Assembly (NCBI RefSeq): GCF_001469895.1
Contig: NZ_LOPY01000061.1
Coordinates: 202,839 to 266,838 of the forward strand
Source: Pseudoalteromonas sp. XI10
GTDB lineage: Bacteria > Pseudomonadota > Gammaproteobacteria > Enterobacterales > Alteromonadaceae
Length of the DNA stretch: 64,000 nucleotides
Direction: 5' to 3'
Positions 1 to 8,931 of this stretch are shown here, piece after piece. The notes beneath the pieces were generated by a model. It was not told the origin of the DNA, ran no database searches, and saw only the letters and a list, made by a program, of their open reading frames with translations. Both the position numbers and the translations under genes were made by a program. The first letter of the stretch is position 1. The number at the start of each line of letters is the position of its first letter.

Positions 1-155
1 GGCAAGGGATAGCACAACGCGACCATTTAGTTCTCAAACGTTGCCTTGAGCACAATGTACCTGTCGCAACCGTAATTGGTGGTGGTTATGATAAAGACCA
101 TCGCCGTTTAGCAGCTCGCCATGGCATTGTGGTAGAGCAAGCTGCTCGATTTTAA
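1..155 (+). CDS. Histone deacetylase family protein, C-terminal end (partial)
   Basis: The reading frame that enters from the left edge (codons from base 3) ends in TAA at 153-155. It encodes about 50 residues including PVATVIGGGYDKD followed by a short tail. This matches the C-terminal end of bacterial AcuC/HDAC-like deacetylases, where the GGGY loop lies beside the zinc site. The family is predicted to hydrolyse acetyl-lysine or acetylpolyamine amides. The gene starts outside the window, so nothing can be said about its catalytic residues. A strong hairpin follows 16 bases after the stop, so it is the last gene of its transcript. Confidence 0.7.
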   Translation, partial: QGIAQRDHLVLKRCLEHNVPVATVIGGGYDKDHRRLAARHGIVVEQAARF

Positions 156-170
156 AAACAACAAAGAAAA

Positions 171-200
171 AAGGCCCGGTGGAGAAAAAACCGGGCCTTT
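171..200. terminator. Bidirectional rho-independent terminator
   Basis: The arms AAGGCCCGGT and ACCGGGCCTT flank a short A-rich loop, with A residues on the left and T residues on the right. It sits between the end of the plus-strand deacetylase gene and the end of cyoE on the minus strand, so it can serve both convergent transcripts. Confidence 0.85.
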
Positions 201-236
201 GCTACTGTAACATTGGGATATGTTAGCAACTTTTTT

Positions 237-1121
237 CTAAGTTAAAACAAGTAGCTGTGGAGCTACCGAATGGTAATCTAAAGCCATCGCTATGCTCAAA
301 ACCGTGATGTTTACAATTGAAAAAGCAAACACTTGGCGCGCCCAGCCGCTGACATCAATATTGCGACGATAGCCACGAAGCGCCATTAGCAACCACCAAA
401 AACTCGTTGTACAAGCTACAGCCATAAAGGCTAAACCTGTATAACCACTAATGGTTAATAACATCACAACCAACGCATACACGGCGATATATAAAACAAT
501 GTGATGCTTTGCCTTCTCGATCCCCTGCGCTACTGGTAACACAGGAATTCTGGCCGCTTGGTAGTCGTTATAACGAAAGATTGCAATTGCATATGAATGA
601 GGCATTTGCCATAGACTAAACATAACCAATAAAATCACAGCACCAGCATCAAACTGCCCAGTTACGGCACAATAACCCACTACAGGTGGTACTGCGCCAG
701 ATAAACTTCCTACAAAGGTGCCGTACACAGAACGACGTTTCATATATAAGCTGTACACACCTACGTAGATGACGTAACCAAAAGTAGCAAATAAGAGTGC
801 CACTACGTTGGTATACACTGCTAATAACCCGAAACCAATAACACCAAGCACGATGCCATGTGCCATAGCCGCCTTTGCTGACATTTCGCCAGTCACTGTG
901 ACGCGTTTGCGAGTGCGCGCCATAGCAACATCAATATCACGATCAATTACGTTATTGATCGCGCATCCTGATGCCACTACTAAAGATAACCCTAGTAAGG
1001 TTGCGATCATTAACCATGGGTCAATATCACCACGAGAGGCTAGCAAGAATCCCCCCGCGACAGAGATCAAATTGCCCATGATAATGCCAGGTTTAGTGAC
1101 ATTTAAATAACGTCGAAACAC
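237..1121 (-). CDS. cyoE: Protoheme IX farnesyltransferase (heme O synthase)
   Basis: This UbiA-family membrane enzyme transfers a farnesyl group to heme B to make heme O, the cofactor of the bo3 oxidase encoded upstream. The first prenyl-diphosphate/Mg2+ motif (NNVIDRDID) and the conserved TKPGIIMGN near the N terminus are present, with about eight or nine membrane spans. The frame is open to a GTG at 1148. I chose the GTG at 1121 because AGGAG lies 8 bases before it and the protein then begins FRRYLNVTKPG, in register with E. coli CyoE (about 296 residues; 294 here). It is the last gene of cyoABCDE, about 140 bases after cyoD. Confidence 0.93.
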   Translation of the reverse strand: MFRRYLNVTKPGIIMGNLISVAGGFLLASRGDIDPWLMIATLLGLSLVVASGCAINNVIDRDIDVAMARTRKRVTVTGEMSAKAAMAHGIVLGVIGFGLLAVYTNVVALLFATFGYVIYVGVYSLYMKRRSVYGTFVGSLSGAVPPVVGYCAVTGQFDAGAVILLVMFSLWQMPHSYAIAIFRYNDYQAARIPVLPVAQGIEKAKHHIVLYIAVYALVVMLLTISGYTGLAFMAVACTTSFWWLLMALRGYRRNIDVSGWARQVFAFSIVNITVLSIAMALDYHSVAPQLLVLT

Positions 1122-1262
1122 TTCCTCGACTCCTCTAATTTTCAGCACAAACGCAATATTACGAAAGAAACTAGTTAGTAACAGACTGTGAGAACTGGAG
1201 ACACAACCTCAGACTAACCAGCTCCTTTCGTAAATCTTTTACCAATTACCAAGTAATTGTTA

Positions 1263-1622
1263 TTAGTACATCATCATGGCGTTCGATTCGTAGATGATCC
1301 ACACCGACAAACCAACCACCATGACAATGATTAAAGCACTAAAGATAAACGACAATGAACTTGCCTTGCCGTCTTCAGTTTTGAAATTTAGGTGTAAGAA
1401 ATATTTCAAATGCACCCAAATTTGCACAATCGCCATACTCACGATGCACCATGCAGTGGTCGTTTTAGAAAACGAACCACTCATCACAGCCCAAAATGGA
1501 ATAGCCGTTAAAACCACTGACAGTAGAAAACCAATTAAATAGTCTTTAACGCTGCCATGTGATTGTTCATTATGTGCATTAACTTCTAAATTATTAATTA
1601 CATGTGATTCACTGTGGCTCAT
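1263..1622 (-). CDS. cyoD: Cytochrome bo3 ubiquinol oxidase subunit IV
   Basis: This small three-helix subunit of the bo3 oxidase helps assemble the CuB-heme o3 centre in subunit I. The protein has 119 residues with a histidine-containing polar N terminus and three hydrophobic segments, as in CyoD (about 109 residues in E. coli). The frame stays open upstream into cyoC, but the ATG at 1622 is preferred. It overlaps the cyoC stop as TAATG, has GGGAG a few bases before it, and begins MSHSESH as the family does. The overlap suggests translational coupling to cyoC. Confidence 0.93.
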   Translation of the reverse strand: MSHSESHVINNLEVNAHNEQSHGSVKDYLIGFLLSVVLTAIPFWAVMSGSFSKTTTAWCIVSMAIVQIWVHLKYFLHLNFKTEDGKASSLSFIFSALIIVMVVGLSVWIIYESNAMMMY

Positions 1623-2257
1623 TACATTGCTCCCATTAAATAAACAACGGTAAATACACAGATCCACACCACATCTAAGAAGTGCCAGAATAGGCTTAAA
1701 CAACTTAGGCGTGTCACTGTTTGTGGGTTTAAACCACGACGCACAACTTCAATCACCAGGACAGTCATCCAAATAAGACCGGCTGTAACGTGAAGACCGT
1801 GTAAGCCCACTAAAGAGAAGAACGATGTTAAAAAGGCACTTTGCTGAGGGCCATTACCGTGCGCAATTAGGTGGTGGAATTCGTACACTTCCATACCAAT
1901 AAACACTGCACCAAAGGCAAAGGTAACCAGCAACCAAGTTAACGTAGCCGCCTTTTTCTGCCCATGAGCAGAAATCATCGCAAAACCAAAAGTGATACTA
2001 CTGAGTAGTAGAGCTGCGGTTTCAACCGCAACAAAATCAAGTTCAAAAATGTCTTTACCCGACACACCGCCAGCAGTGTTCATGAACAATACTGCGTAGG
2101 TTGCAAAGAATGATGCAAACAACAAACAGTCAGTCATAAGATAAAGCCAGAAACCAAATACGGTGTTACCACCTGTATCGTGGTGCTCATGGTCATGTGC
2201 ATCGACATGACCGTGTGCGCCGTTCAAGGTGTCGAGTCCTGCAGAAATGGTACTCAT
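1622..2257 (-). CDS. cyoC: Cytochrome bo3 ubiquinol oxidase subunit III
   Basis: This is the COX3-family subunit of the inner-membrane quinol oxidase. It has 211 residues, a His/Asp-rich N-terminal tail (AHDHEHHD) and five hydrophobic segments, matching the quinol-oxidase form with five helices rather than the seven of cytochrome c oxidase subunit III. The start is supported by AAGGAGG about 6 bases upstream. Its ATG overlaps the cyoB stop by four bases (ATGA), and its own stop overlaps the cyoD start, so cyoB, cyoC and cyoD are probably translated as a coupled series. Confidence 0.96.
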   Translation of the reverse strand: MSTISAGLDTLNGAHGHVDAHDHEHHDTGGNTVFGFWLYLMTDCLLFASFFATYAVLFMNTAGGVSGKDIFELDFVAVETAALLLSSITFGFAMISAHGQKKAATLTWLLVTFAFGAVFIGMEVYEFHHLIAHGNGPQQSAFLTSFFSLVGLHGLHVTAGLIWMTVLVIEVVRRGLNPQTVTRLSCLSLFWHFLDVVWICVFTVVYLMGAM

Positions 2258-4242
2258 GCATTCACCTCCTTCGTAGCGGCTGTATTGTGAGCCGTTTCTA
2301 GTTCAACAATTTCATCTGGTTGCACGTAGTAATCAACATCGCTGGTGTAACAACGCTTGATGAACACCACGATAGCACCCAGTAAACCAAAGGCTGCAAG
2401 CCACCAAATGTGCCAGATCATGGCAAAACAGAAGGTTGTTAAAGCTGCGCTCATTAATACACCTGCCGATGTATTTTTTGGCATATGAATTGGGCTATAA
2501 GAGGCTTCTTGCTTGTAAGCTAAGCCTTTTTCTTTCATGTCTGTCCACGCATCGATGTCATCAACATGTGGGATTTTCGCAAAGTTGTAGTACTGCGGAG
2601 GTGAAGCAGATGCCCACTCAAGGGTATGACCATTCCACGGATCGCCCGTTGTATCATCAAGTTGCTCGCGGTTTTTGAAGCTCACTACAAGTTGCACAAC
2701 TTGGAACAAGATACCGAACATAATGATCACCGCACCGCCAGCTGCAATGTATAACCAAATGTTCCAATCAGGGTTGTTTGTGTGGTTTAAGCGACGTGTC
2801 ATACCTAAGAAACCAAGTACGTATAACGGCATGAATGCCACGAAGAAACCAATTAACCAGCACCAGAAAGATCGTCTGCCCCAGCTCTCGTCAAGTTTGA
2901 AGCCCATTGCTTTAGGGAACCAAAACGCAAAACCAGCTAAATAACCAAATACCGCACCACCAATGATGGTGTTATGGAAGTGAGCGATTAAGAATAAGCT
3001 GTTATGTAATACGTAGTCAGCACCAGGAATAGCAAGTAACACGCCGGTCATACCACCGATAGTAAAAGTCACCATGAAACCTAAAGTCCAAAGGACAGGC
3101 ACAGTAATACGTAAACGACCACGATACATAGTGAATAACCAGTTAAATAACTTAACCCCGGTCGGTACCGCAATAACCATGGTCATAACACCAAAGAAGG
3201 CATTAACGTTAGCGCTTGAGCCCATAGTAAAGAAGTGGTGAAGCCAAACGATGAAACCTAAAATCGAAATTGCACCGCTTGCATAAACCATCGACTTATA
3301 ACCAAACAGGCGTTTACCAGCAAACGTTGAGATAACTTCTGAGAAAATACCAAACGCAGGTAAGATCAGAATGTAAACCTCAGGGTGACCCCATGCCCAG
3401 AATAAGTTGATGTACATCATCGCGTTACCACCTAATTCATTCGTGAAGAAGTGGAAATCGAGATAACGGTCAAGCGTTAACATTGCCAGTACAGCCGTTA
3501 AAATTGGGAACGATGCTGCAATTAAGATATTTGCCCACGTACATGCCCAAGTAAAAATAGGCATTTTCATTAATGTCATGCCTGGTGCACGCATTTTAAA
3601 TACAGTCGCTAAGAAGTTTACCGATGTTAATAAGGTACCCAAGCCGGATATCTGCAAGGCCCATATATAATAATCGACCCCGACACCTGGACTGAATGAC
3701 AACTCTGACAATGGTGGATATGCAACCCAACCCGTTTTCGCAAACTCACCAAAGAATAATGAGATATTGATTAGGACTGCGCCACCAGCAGTTAACCAAA
3801 AGCTAAGGTTATTTAAGAATGGGAATGCAACATCACGAGCACCAATTTGCAGAGGTAAAATGATGTTCATTAAACCAATCATAAACGGCATCGCCATAAA
3901 GATGATCATGATCACCCCGTGTGCCGTAAAGATTTGGTCATAGTGCTCTGGTGGTAAGTAACCACTTGCACCGCCGGTAGCCATTGCTAATTGCAGTCGC
4001 ATCATAATGGCATCCGCGAAACCACGGAAAAGCATGATAAGCGCAAGAATGATGTACATAACACCTAAACGCTTATGGTCAATTGAGGTGATCCAGTCGT
4101 GCCAAATCACGCCCCACTTTTTATATTTTGTTACTAAGCCTGCCACTAACAGACCTAAGACAGCAACAACCGTCATGGTAACCATGATAATTGGTTCATG
4201 AAACGGGATTGCGTCTAATGTTAATTTACCTAACAACGACAT
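2254..4242 (-). CDS. cyoB: Cytochrome bo3 ubiquinol oxidase subunit I
   Basis: This catalytic heme-copper oxidase subunit oxidises ubiquinol, reduces O2 to water and pumps protons. It has 662 residues, as in E. coli CyoB (663). The CuB/tyrosine site is visible in WGHPEVYIL (the His and Tyr that form the cross-linked pair), followed by the HHFF pair and later the AHFHNT segment with the heme histidines. About fifteen membrane helices are expected. It follows cyoA by two bases and overlaps cyoC. Confidence 0.98.
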   Translation of the reverse strand: MSLLGKLTLDAIPFHEPIIMVTMTVVAVLGLLVAGLVTKYKKWGVIWHDWITSIDHKRLGVMYIILALIMLFRGFADAIMMRLQLAMATGGASGYLPPEHYDQIFTAHGVIMIIFMAMPFMIGLMNIILPLQIGARDVAFPFLNNLSFWLTAGGAVLINISLFFGEFAKTGWVAYPPLSELSFSPGVGVDYYIWALQISGLGTLLTSVNFLATVFKMRAPGMTLMKMPIFTWACTWANILIAASFPILTAVLAMLTLDRYLDFHFFTNELGGNAMMYINLFWAWGHPEVYILILPAFGIFSEVISTFAGKRLFGYKSMVYASGAISILGFIVWLHHFFTMGSSANVNAFFGVMTMVIAVPTGVKLFNWLFTMYRGRLRITVPVLWTLGFMVTFTIGGMTGVLLAIPGADYVLHNSLFLIAHFHNTIIGGAVFGYLAGFAFWFPKAMGFKLDESWGRRSFWCWLIGFFVAFMPLYVLGFLGMTRRLNHTNNPDWNIWLYIAAGGAVIIMFGILFQVVQLVVSFKNREQLDDTTGDPWNGHTLEWASASPPQYYNFAKIPHVDDIDAWTDMKEKGLAYKQEASYSPIHMPKNTSAGVLMSAALTTFCFAMIWHIWWLAAFGLLGAIVVFIKRCYTSDVDYYVQPDEIVELETAHNTAATKEVNA

Positions 4243-4244
4243 GA

Positions 4245-5159
4245 TTATTCCTCGTCCTCGCTGTGCTTCTTATGAGCTGAGTGCTCTGGCATAGCGTGTT
4301 GCATTGCACCGTGAGAGCCATGCGCTTGCATATATTTCATTACGATTGAATGGAACATATCTTTATCTACGCTGGCATAATATTTAACTGGGTCGTATTC
4401 ACTTGGTTTTGCAAGTTCAACATAGCTTTGCTTAGTCAGTGCAGAGCCGGTGTTTTTTACTTTGTTAACCCAAGCATCGAAATCAGCTTCTGTGGCTGTT
4501 GCAATTGCATCGAACTTCATACCTGTGAAACCTGCACCACTGTAGTTAGCAGAAAAGCCTTTAAAAGTACCTGGCTCATCAGCGATTAAGTGAAGCTTTG
4601 TTTCCATGCCTGCCATTGAATAAATTTGGCTACCAAGCTGTGGAATGAAAAACGAGTTCATGGTGCTTTCTGAGGTGATTTTGTACTGCACTGGCACATT
4701 GGCAGGAAAAACAAGCTCATTCACTGTGGCGATACCTTGCTCTGGATAAATGAATAACCATTTCCAGTTCAAAGAAACAACCTCAACAGTAAGGTGCTTA
4801 CCTTTACCCTCAAGTGGTTTATATGGGTCAAGTTGTTGTGTTGACTGCCACGTGATCACACCTAAAATCGCAACGATGATGATAGGAATGGTCCAAACTA
4901 CAGCTTCAATCTTATTAGAGTGCGCCCACTTTGGAGCGTAAATTTCTTGATCTCGTCCATCACGGTATTTCCATGCAAAATAAATTGTCATGGCAATAAC
5001 TGGAATCACAACAATCAGCATTAACACCGTAGCTACGATAATTAAGTACTTCTCGTCGACACCAATTTGACCTTTTGGATCGAGTACCCCGCCTTTACAG
5101 CCAGACAAAGCCAGCACTAAAGACGCTAGAGCAATATTACAAAGGTTTCGAATTGACAA
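4245..5159 (-). CDS. cyoA: Cytochrome bo3 ubiquinol oxidase subunit II (lipoprotein)
   Basis: This COX2-like subunit begins with a lipoprotein signal ending LSGC (lipid-modified Cys about residue 21), followed by two transmembrane helices and a periplasmic cupredoxin-like domain. The CuA ligands of cytochrome c oxidases are absent: the relevant loop reads FFIPQLGSQIYSMAGM, as expected for a quinol oxidase. The C terminus is His-rich (HGSHGAMQHAMPEHSAHKKH), which is unusual and could bind metal, though that is inference. It is the first gene of cyoABCDE; the promoter should lie in 5160-5395. Confidence 0.96.
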   Translation of the reverse strand: MSIRNLCNIALASLVLALSGCKGGVLDPKGQIGVDEKYLIIVATVLMLIVVIPVIAMTIYFAWKYRDGRDQEIYAPKWAHSNKIEAVVWTIPIIIVAILGVITWQSTQQLDPYKPLEGKGKHLTVEVVSLNWKWLFIYPEQGIATVNELVFPANVPVQYKITSESTMNSFFIPQLGSQIYSMAGMETKLHLIADEPGTFKGFSANYSGAGFTGMKFDAIATATEADFDAWVNKVKNTGSALTKQSYVELAKPSEYDPVKYYASVDKDMFHSIVMKYMQAHGSHGAMQHAMPEHSAHKKHSEDEE

Positions 5160-5395
5160 AGGAATATCCTACAACCTAAAAGTTAACACTTGTCGAAATA
5201 AGAACACGACGCTTTTCTGCAACAGATGCTACAGATATCCCTCGGCTGAATAACGAGCACGACAAATAGGCACGCTAAAAAGTGAGGGATTTTAGGTTGG
5301 CTGACTGAAATTTGGGCGTAAAAATCCCACTAGGTGCTTAGTAAAGACAACTTAGAAAATGACTAAAATGGCTGAACTTAAGCAACAAAGCTTAT

Positions 5396-5815
5396 TTACA
5401 GACAACCACTTACACGAGGAGGAGCACGACAGCCATGAGCGCTGTGTACTACTAAAGACTTTATCGTTTCACGCGCAGCGAAGGCCGCTTTACGTAAAAT
5501 GACACCTGCACGACGCGCAGGGAAGAAATGGAAGACCAACCAGCATAAACCAATAAGTAATTGGCAAGACACCACAGGGTAAGCTAAAAAACTCAACACA
5601 TTAAGTAAGGGTGTTTCGTATAAAGCACCTTCGCTTAATAAGCTTCTCAGCCCTTGAGCATCTTCTACTGTGCCGTTGATTAGCATCGCTGAATTAATCA
5701 GCAACAAGGCTAAAACTGACATTAGCTCTTTACCAGCAAAAAACGCACGCGCAGCCAATTGCAATCTAGCTAAGCTAGACTGTTTGACACCTTGTGACTG
5801 ATTAATTGCTCGCAA
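5396..5815 (-). CDS. Hypothetical small membrane protein
   Basis: I do not recognise this 139-residue frame. It has two hydrophobic stretches, one around MSVLALLLINSAMLI and a longer one around LLNVLSFLAYPVVSCQLLIGLCW, and a basic C-terminal part. The furthest start is a TTG at 5815 with no clear ribosome binding site, so the true start is uncertain. The composition fits a membrane protein rather than a chance frame, but a spurious ORF in the cyo leader region is possible. It ends about 240 bases upstream of cyoA on the same strand. Confidence 0.4.
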   Translation of the reverse strand: MRAINQSQGVKQSSLARLQLAARAFFAGKELMSVLALLLINSAMLINGTVEDAQGLRSLLSEGALYETPLLNVLSFLAYPVVSCQLLIGLCWLVFHFFPARRAGVILRKAAFAARETIKSLVVHSAHGCRAPPRVSGCL

Positions 5816-6230
5816 AACTCACGCCTTTTTATCGCTTTTACTGCATTTTAGGTAAATGACTTACCCTATTTTTTAATGCGGTAACATGATCTTCATCAAT
5901 AAAGTTTCAGTAATTACTGAAATTTCGATGTGAAGTATAACAAAGTCAACAGACGGTACAAGTAGAATTTAACAGCACACGGTTAAGTATTGTTTAGCCA
6001 TTTGATAATAAACTGTAAAAAAGCCAAATCATTAAAGCTAAGTAATTAAAAGTAATACTGTATTTTATATAGCGAAAAGCAATGAAGAAAAAGAAAATAG
6101 CATAAAAATAGCGATTTAAAGCATACTTAGTCAGTAGCAATCAAAGCCTTAATACTGAACAAGGATTAGCCAAACCATAAAAAATATAATATTCTTGATG
6201 ACATTAAAATAAAGAATAAAAGAGATAATT
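5816..6230. other. AT-rich intergenic region, no gene seen
   Basis: This 415-base stretch is very AT-rich with several runs of A and T and has stops in all frames at short intervals. It holds the promoters of the divergent neighbours. AGAGAT lies just before the ATG at 6231. I see no convincing RNA gene or strong hairpin. Confidence 0.5.
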
Positions 6231-7586
6231 ATGCGCCTATATGCACTCGCCACAGCCCTTTTAGCATTAAGTACCAGTACACTTGCAAGTACGATTGAAG
6301 ATACCGCTGTAGCAGGCTTAGATAAACCTGCGATTTACTACGCCGATATAGAACCCCACCTAAAAAACGCAGCAAAACACCCAAGCGTTACACTAAAACA
6401 AATCGGCACCTCTTTCCAAGGACAGGCACTTAACTCTCTTAAAATCGGCACCGGCCCAATCAAAGTGATGATGTGGAGCCAAATGCACGGCGACGAAAAT
6501 ACAGCAACTGCTGCATTAATGGATTTTTTAAGCTTTATAACCGCAGATGAAAACGCACAATGGCTAGAAAGCTGGCATCAAAAAATAACTCTTCTCATTA
6601 TCCCTATGGTGAACCCAGACGGCGCCGCAGCTCAAACTCGCCATAATGCACAAGGTATTGATTTAAATCGTGATGCAAAAGCCCTTCGCACAAAAGAAGG
6701 GCAAATACTCATGGCTGCTGCGAATGAATTCAAACCTGATTTCGGCTTTAATTTACATGATCAGAATGCATATTACGGTGCCGGCAAAATGGGTAAACAA
6801 GCCACTATCTCAGTGCTAGCACCCGCCTATAATGAAGCAAGAGAAGTAAATAAAATTCGTGGTGAGGCTATGCAGTTTATTGCCTATTTAGCCAAAACGG
6901 TTGAAACCATGATCCCTGGGCACTTAGGGAAGTACAACGACAGTTACTCTTATCGCAGTTTTGGAGATACTTTTTCGGAAAAAGGTATCCGAACTATATT
7001 AATTGAATCAGGCGCTTACCCAAACGATCCAAATCGCCAAATAGCGCGTAAGGTTAACCGTGTTTTATATAAAAAGACCATTGATTCTATAACTTCGGGG
7101 GAATGGCAAAGCGCTAAAATAGCCCAGTACCACGCTATTCCATTTAACGCTAAAGACAATTGGGTAGACTTACTAATAGACGATGTAACAGTAAAGAGTG
7201 AACTTGGTGATTACCAGATAGATATTGCAATAAACAACAAAGGACAGTCACCCATAATTAAAGAATTGGGTGATATAAGCAGTATCCGCCAAGGTTACAC
7301 CAGTTTAGATGCAAGCAGCCTGAATTTTAAGGTAGGTAACAGCTTTGTATTAAATGAGTCGTTAACGCTTACCGAAAATAAATATAAAGAGCTTTTAATA
7401 CAAGGGTATAGTTGCTTTTCAGGCGATATTAATATGCTAGAAAACGCCACAAATTGGCCAGTTTACGCATGCAAAAGTGTATTTACATCAATACCTTCAC
7501 TTCATGCACCTGCCGCCTTTTTCTTACAAGCAAATGGCAAAAATAAGTACGCAGTTTTAGGGGCTGAGCTAATTAATTTAGATTGA
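6231..7586 (+). CDS. Secreted M14 family zinc metallocarboxypeptidase
   Basis: This predicted zinc exopeptidase is probably periplasmic or secreted: it begins with a signal peptide (MRLYALATALLALSTSTLAS). The M14 pattern is complete. The zinc ligands are His86 and Glu89 (HGDE), followed by NPDG, the substrate-binding LNRD (Asn146-Arg147), the third zinc ligand His176 (NLHD) and the catalytic Glu259 (IESG). The last 130 residues or so form an extra domain I cannot name. It is a single-gene unit ended by a hairpin at 7599. Substrate preference cannot be read from sequence. Confidence 0.85.
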   Translation: MRLYALATALLALSTSTLASTIEDTAVAGLDKPAIYYADIEPHLKNAAKHPSVTLKQIGTSFQGQALNSLKIGTGPIKVMMWSQMHGDENTATAALMDFLSFITADENAQWLESWHQKITLLIIPMVNPDGAAAQTRHNAQGIDLNRDAKALRTKEGQILMAAANEFKPDFGFNLHDQNAYYGAGKMGKQATISVLAPAYNEAREVNKIRGEAMQFIAYLAKTVETMIPGHLGKYNDSYSYRSFGDTFSEKGIRTILIESGAYPNDPNRQIARKVNRVLYKKTIDSITSGEWQSAKIAQYHAIPFNAKDNWVDLLIDDVTVKSELGDYQIDIAINNKGQSPIIKELGDISSIRQGYTSLDASSLNFKVGNSFVLNESLTLTENKYKELLIQGYSCFSGDINMLENATNWPVYACKSVFTSIPSLHAPAAFFLQANGKNKYAVLGAELINLD

Positions 7587-7598
7587 ACACGATTTAAA

Positions 7599-7628
7599 AG
7601 GACAGGCACTCTTTAAAGTGCCTGTTAA
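7599..7628 (+). terminator. Hairpin after the M14 gene, with a REP-like arm
   Basis: The arms ACAGGCAC and GTGCCTGT enclose the eight bases TCTTTAAA. There is no long T tract, so termination would be weak. The left arm AGGACAGGCAC is the reverse complement of GTGCCTGTCCT, one base away from the GTGACTGTCCT motif found on the other side of the transposase and in the array at 18101. Confidence 0.5.
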
Positions 7629-7799
7629 ATCTCCAAATACCTTAAATTTGTAACCTAAAATAATAGCTGTGTAGGCAAAGCACCCTATTAGCTTAATCTA
7701 ATAATAAAAACCAAGATAAAAGATTTAGCTTTATGAGAATTAAAAGCACAAGTTAGCTGCAAGTGTTTACAAAAAATAAAAGTCGAGAGAAATTTAAGG

Positions 7800-8777
7800 T
7801 TAACTAGCAAGTAATAACTTACAACTTGTTAGGTTACTTCGTCGCTTACGAGCAGTTTTACTGCAATAACTTTCAATAGCACCCACTCGACCTGCAGCTC
7901 CACGAAATAAGTTTTCAAATTGAGTTGTTAGTGTTAACCATTTTTCCGGTTCGAAATTCAGCCTTTCAAGAATAGGAGGTAAATTATGCTCTATATATCC
8001 AGGCTTATCCGCGCTGATACAACGCCCAGTTTGCTCCACGAGTAACAGGTATGACTTTAACTCAAAAGGTATTCCCTTTGATTTATACTTACTCATGCCA
8101 CCAATAAAACGAGCTAGTAATTTAGGTTGCTTTGACTCCTTCGCGCTCTGGCATCGCTTTTTAAAGCTGGTATAGTCCGGTTGCTCCGGCGTGCTCGCAG
8201 CTTTAGCACGAACAGGGTTTAAATCAACATAGGCCATACATGCTAAAAGTGCTGACTCATCAAGCAATGCTTGGCTCTTAAATCGCCCTTCCCAAAAGTG
8301 ACCTGTACACTCGTCTTCTTTATTTGCGCGTCTAGCTATATATTCATTAAGCATTCGCATAAACCAACTAATGCTCGAAAGACGCGCTCTGTATTCTGCA
8401 ACCTCTTTCTTTAAGAAGACTTGTTGGCCGTCATTTAAAGGCTGACCATAAAGGTACTTTTGCCCTAAAGGGGTCATTTTACTGAGCTTAAACCAGCGTA
8501 AAAGAATGGCTTTATCCGATAACCTATTTGCTTTTTTATCATCAACATAAAGCACAAGATGAGTATGATTGCTCATCACCGCATAAGCACATACATCAAT
8601 GCAAAATATCTTTGCAAGAAAAAGCAGGCGCTCCTCAACCCACCCTCTGCGGTGTTCATATGATTTACCGGTGAGTGCGTCTTCCCCACAAAGGTAGGCG
8701 CGTCTAACGCAACGGGATACGCAGTGATAATACTTGGTGTTCGACAAGCAGATTTGCCGCTTCCTTGCTAAAGCCAT
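7800..8777 (-). CDS. REP-associated tyrosine transposase (RAYT), Y1/HUH family
   Basis: This single-strand DNA transposase is related to IS200/IS605 TnpA. The HUH metal site is seen in SNHTHLVLY (about residues 68-76). Downstream, WFMRMLNEYIARR supplies the likely catalytic tyrosine, followed by HFWEGRFKS and the DLNPVRA block typical of RAYTs. The 325 residues include a C-terminal extension after the Y1 core. The gene stands alone with no accessory transposition gene. GTGNCTGTCC-type motifs lie on both sides (7599 and 8872), as expected for a RAYT domesticated with its own REP family. It may be active on REPs elsewhere or immobile. Confidence 0.85.
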   Translation of the reverse strand: MALARKRQICLSNTKYYHCVSRCVRRAYLCGEDALTGKSYEHRRGWVEERLLFLAKIFCIDVCAYAVMSNHTHLVLYVDDKKANRLSDKAILLRWFKLSKMTPLGQKYLYGQPLNDGQQVFLKKEVAEYRARLSSISWFMRMLNEYIARRANKEDECTGHFWEGRFKSQALLDESALLACMAYVDLNPVRAKAASTPEQPDYTSFKKRCQSAKESKQPKLLARFIGGMSKYKSKGIPFELKSYLLLVEQTGRCISADKPGYIEHNLPPILERLNFEPEKWLTLTTQFENLFRGAAGRVGAIESYCSKTARKRRSNLTSCKLLLAS

Positions 8778-8870
8778 CGTCCACTCCTTGAACTGATAAT
8801 TTGAAATGCATTAGCTGTAACTAAAGTTTAGACAAAATCTTCTTTGCTGCAAGAATAAGTTAACAGATAA

Positions 8871-8893
8871 AAGTGACTGTCCTTGTAAAATTT
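8871..8893 (+). repeat. Solo copy of the GTGACTGTCC repeat upstream of the RAYT gene
   Basis: It shares AGTGACTGTCCTT and a following TAA with the 22-bp unit tandemly repeated at 18101-18210. It lies about 95 bases upstream of the transposase start. Confidence 0.6.
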
Positions 8894-8900
8894 AGGTATT

Positions 8901-8926
8901 AAAAAAGCGCCTTTGGGCGCTTTTTC
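8901..8926 (-). terminator. Rho-independent terminator of nqrM
   Basis: The arms AAAAGCGCC and GGGCGCTTTT form a compact hairpin with T residues on either strand. It lies directly after the nqrM stop. Confidence 0.85.
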
Positions 8927-8931
8927 TGTGG

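Noticed and set aside
808..1110. Plus-strand 100-residue frame inside cyoE
   Set aside because: It lies wholly opposite a clear UbiA-family gene, has no ribosome site and has the low-complexity look of an antisense shadow.
1622..1703. Extended cyoD start within cyoC
   Set aside because: It overlaps cyoC by 82 bases and adds unrelated residues; the ATG at 1622 has a good ribosome site.
7800..8777. Complete IS200/IS605 insertion sequence
   Set aside because: No TnpB and no classical end hairpins at fixed distance are seen; the protein has RAYT features and an extended C terminus.
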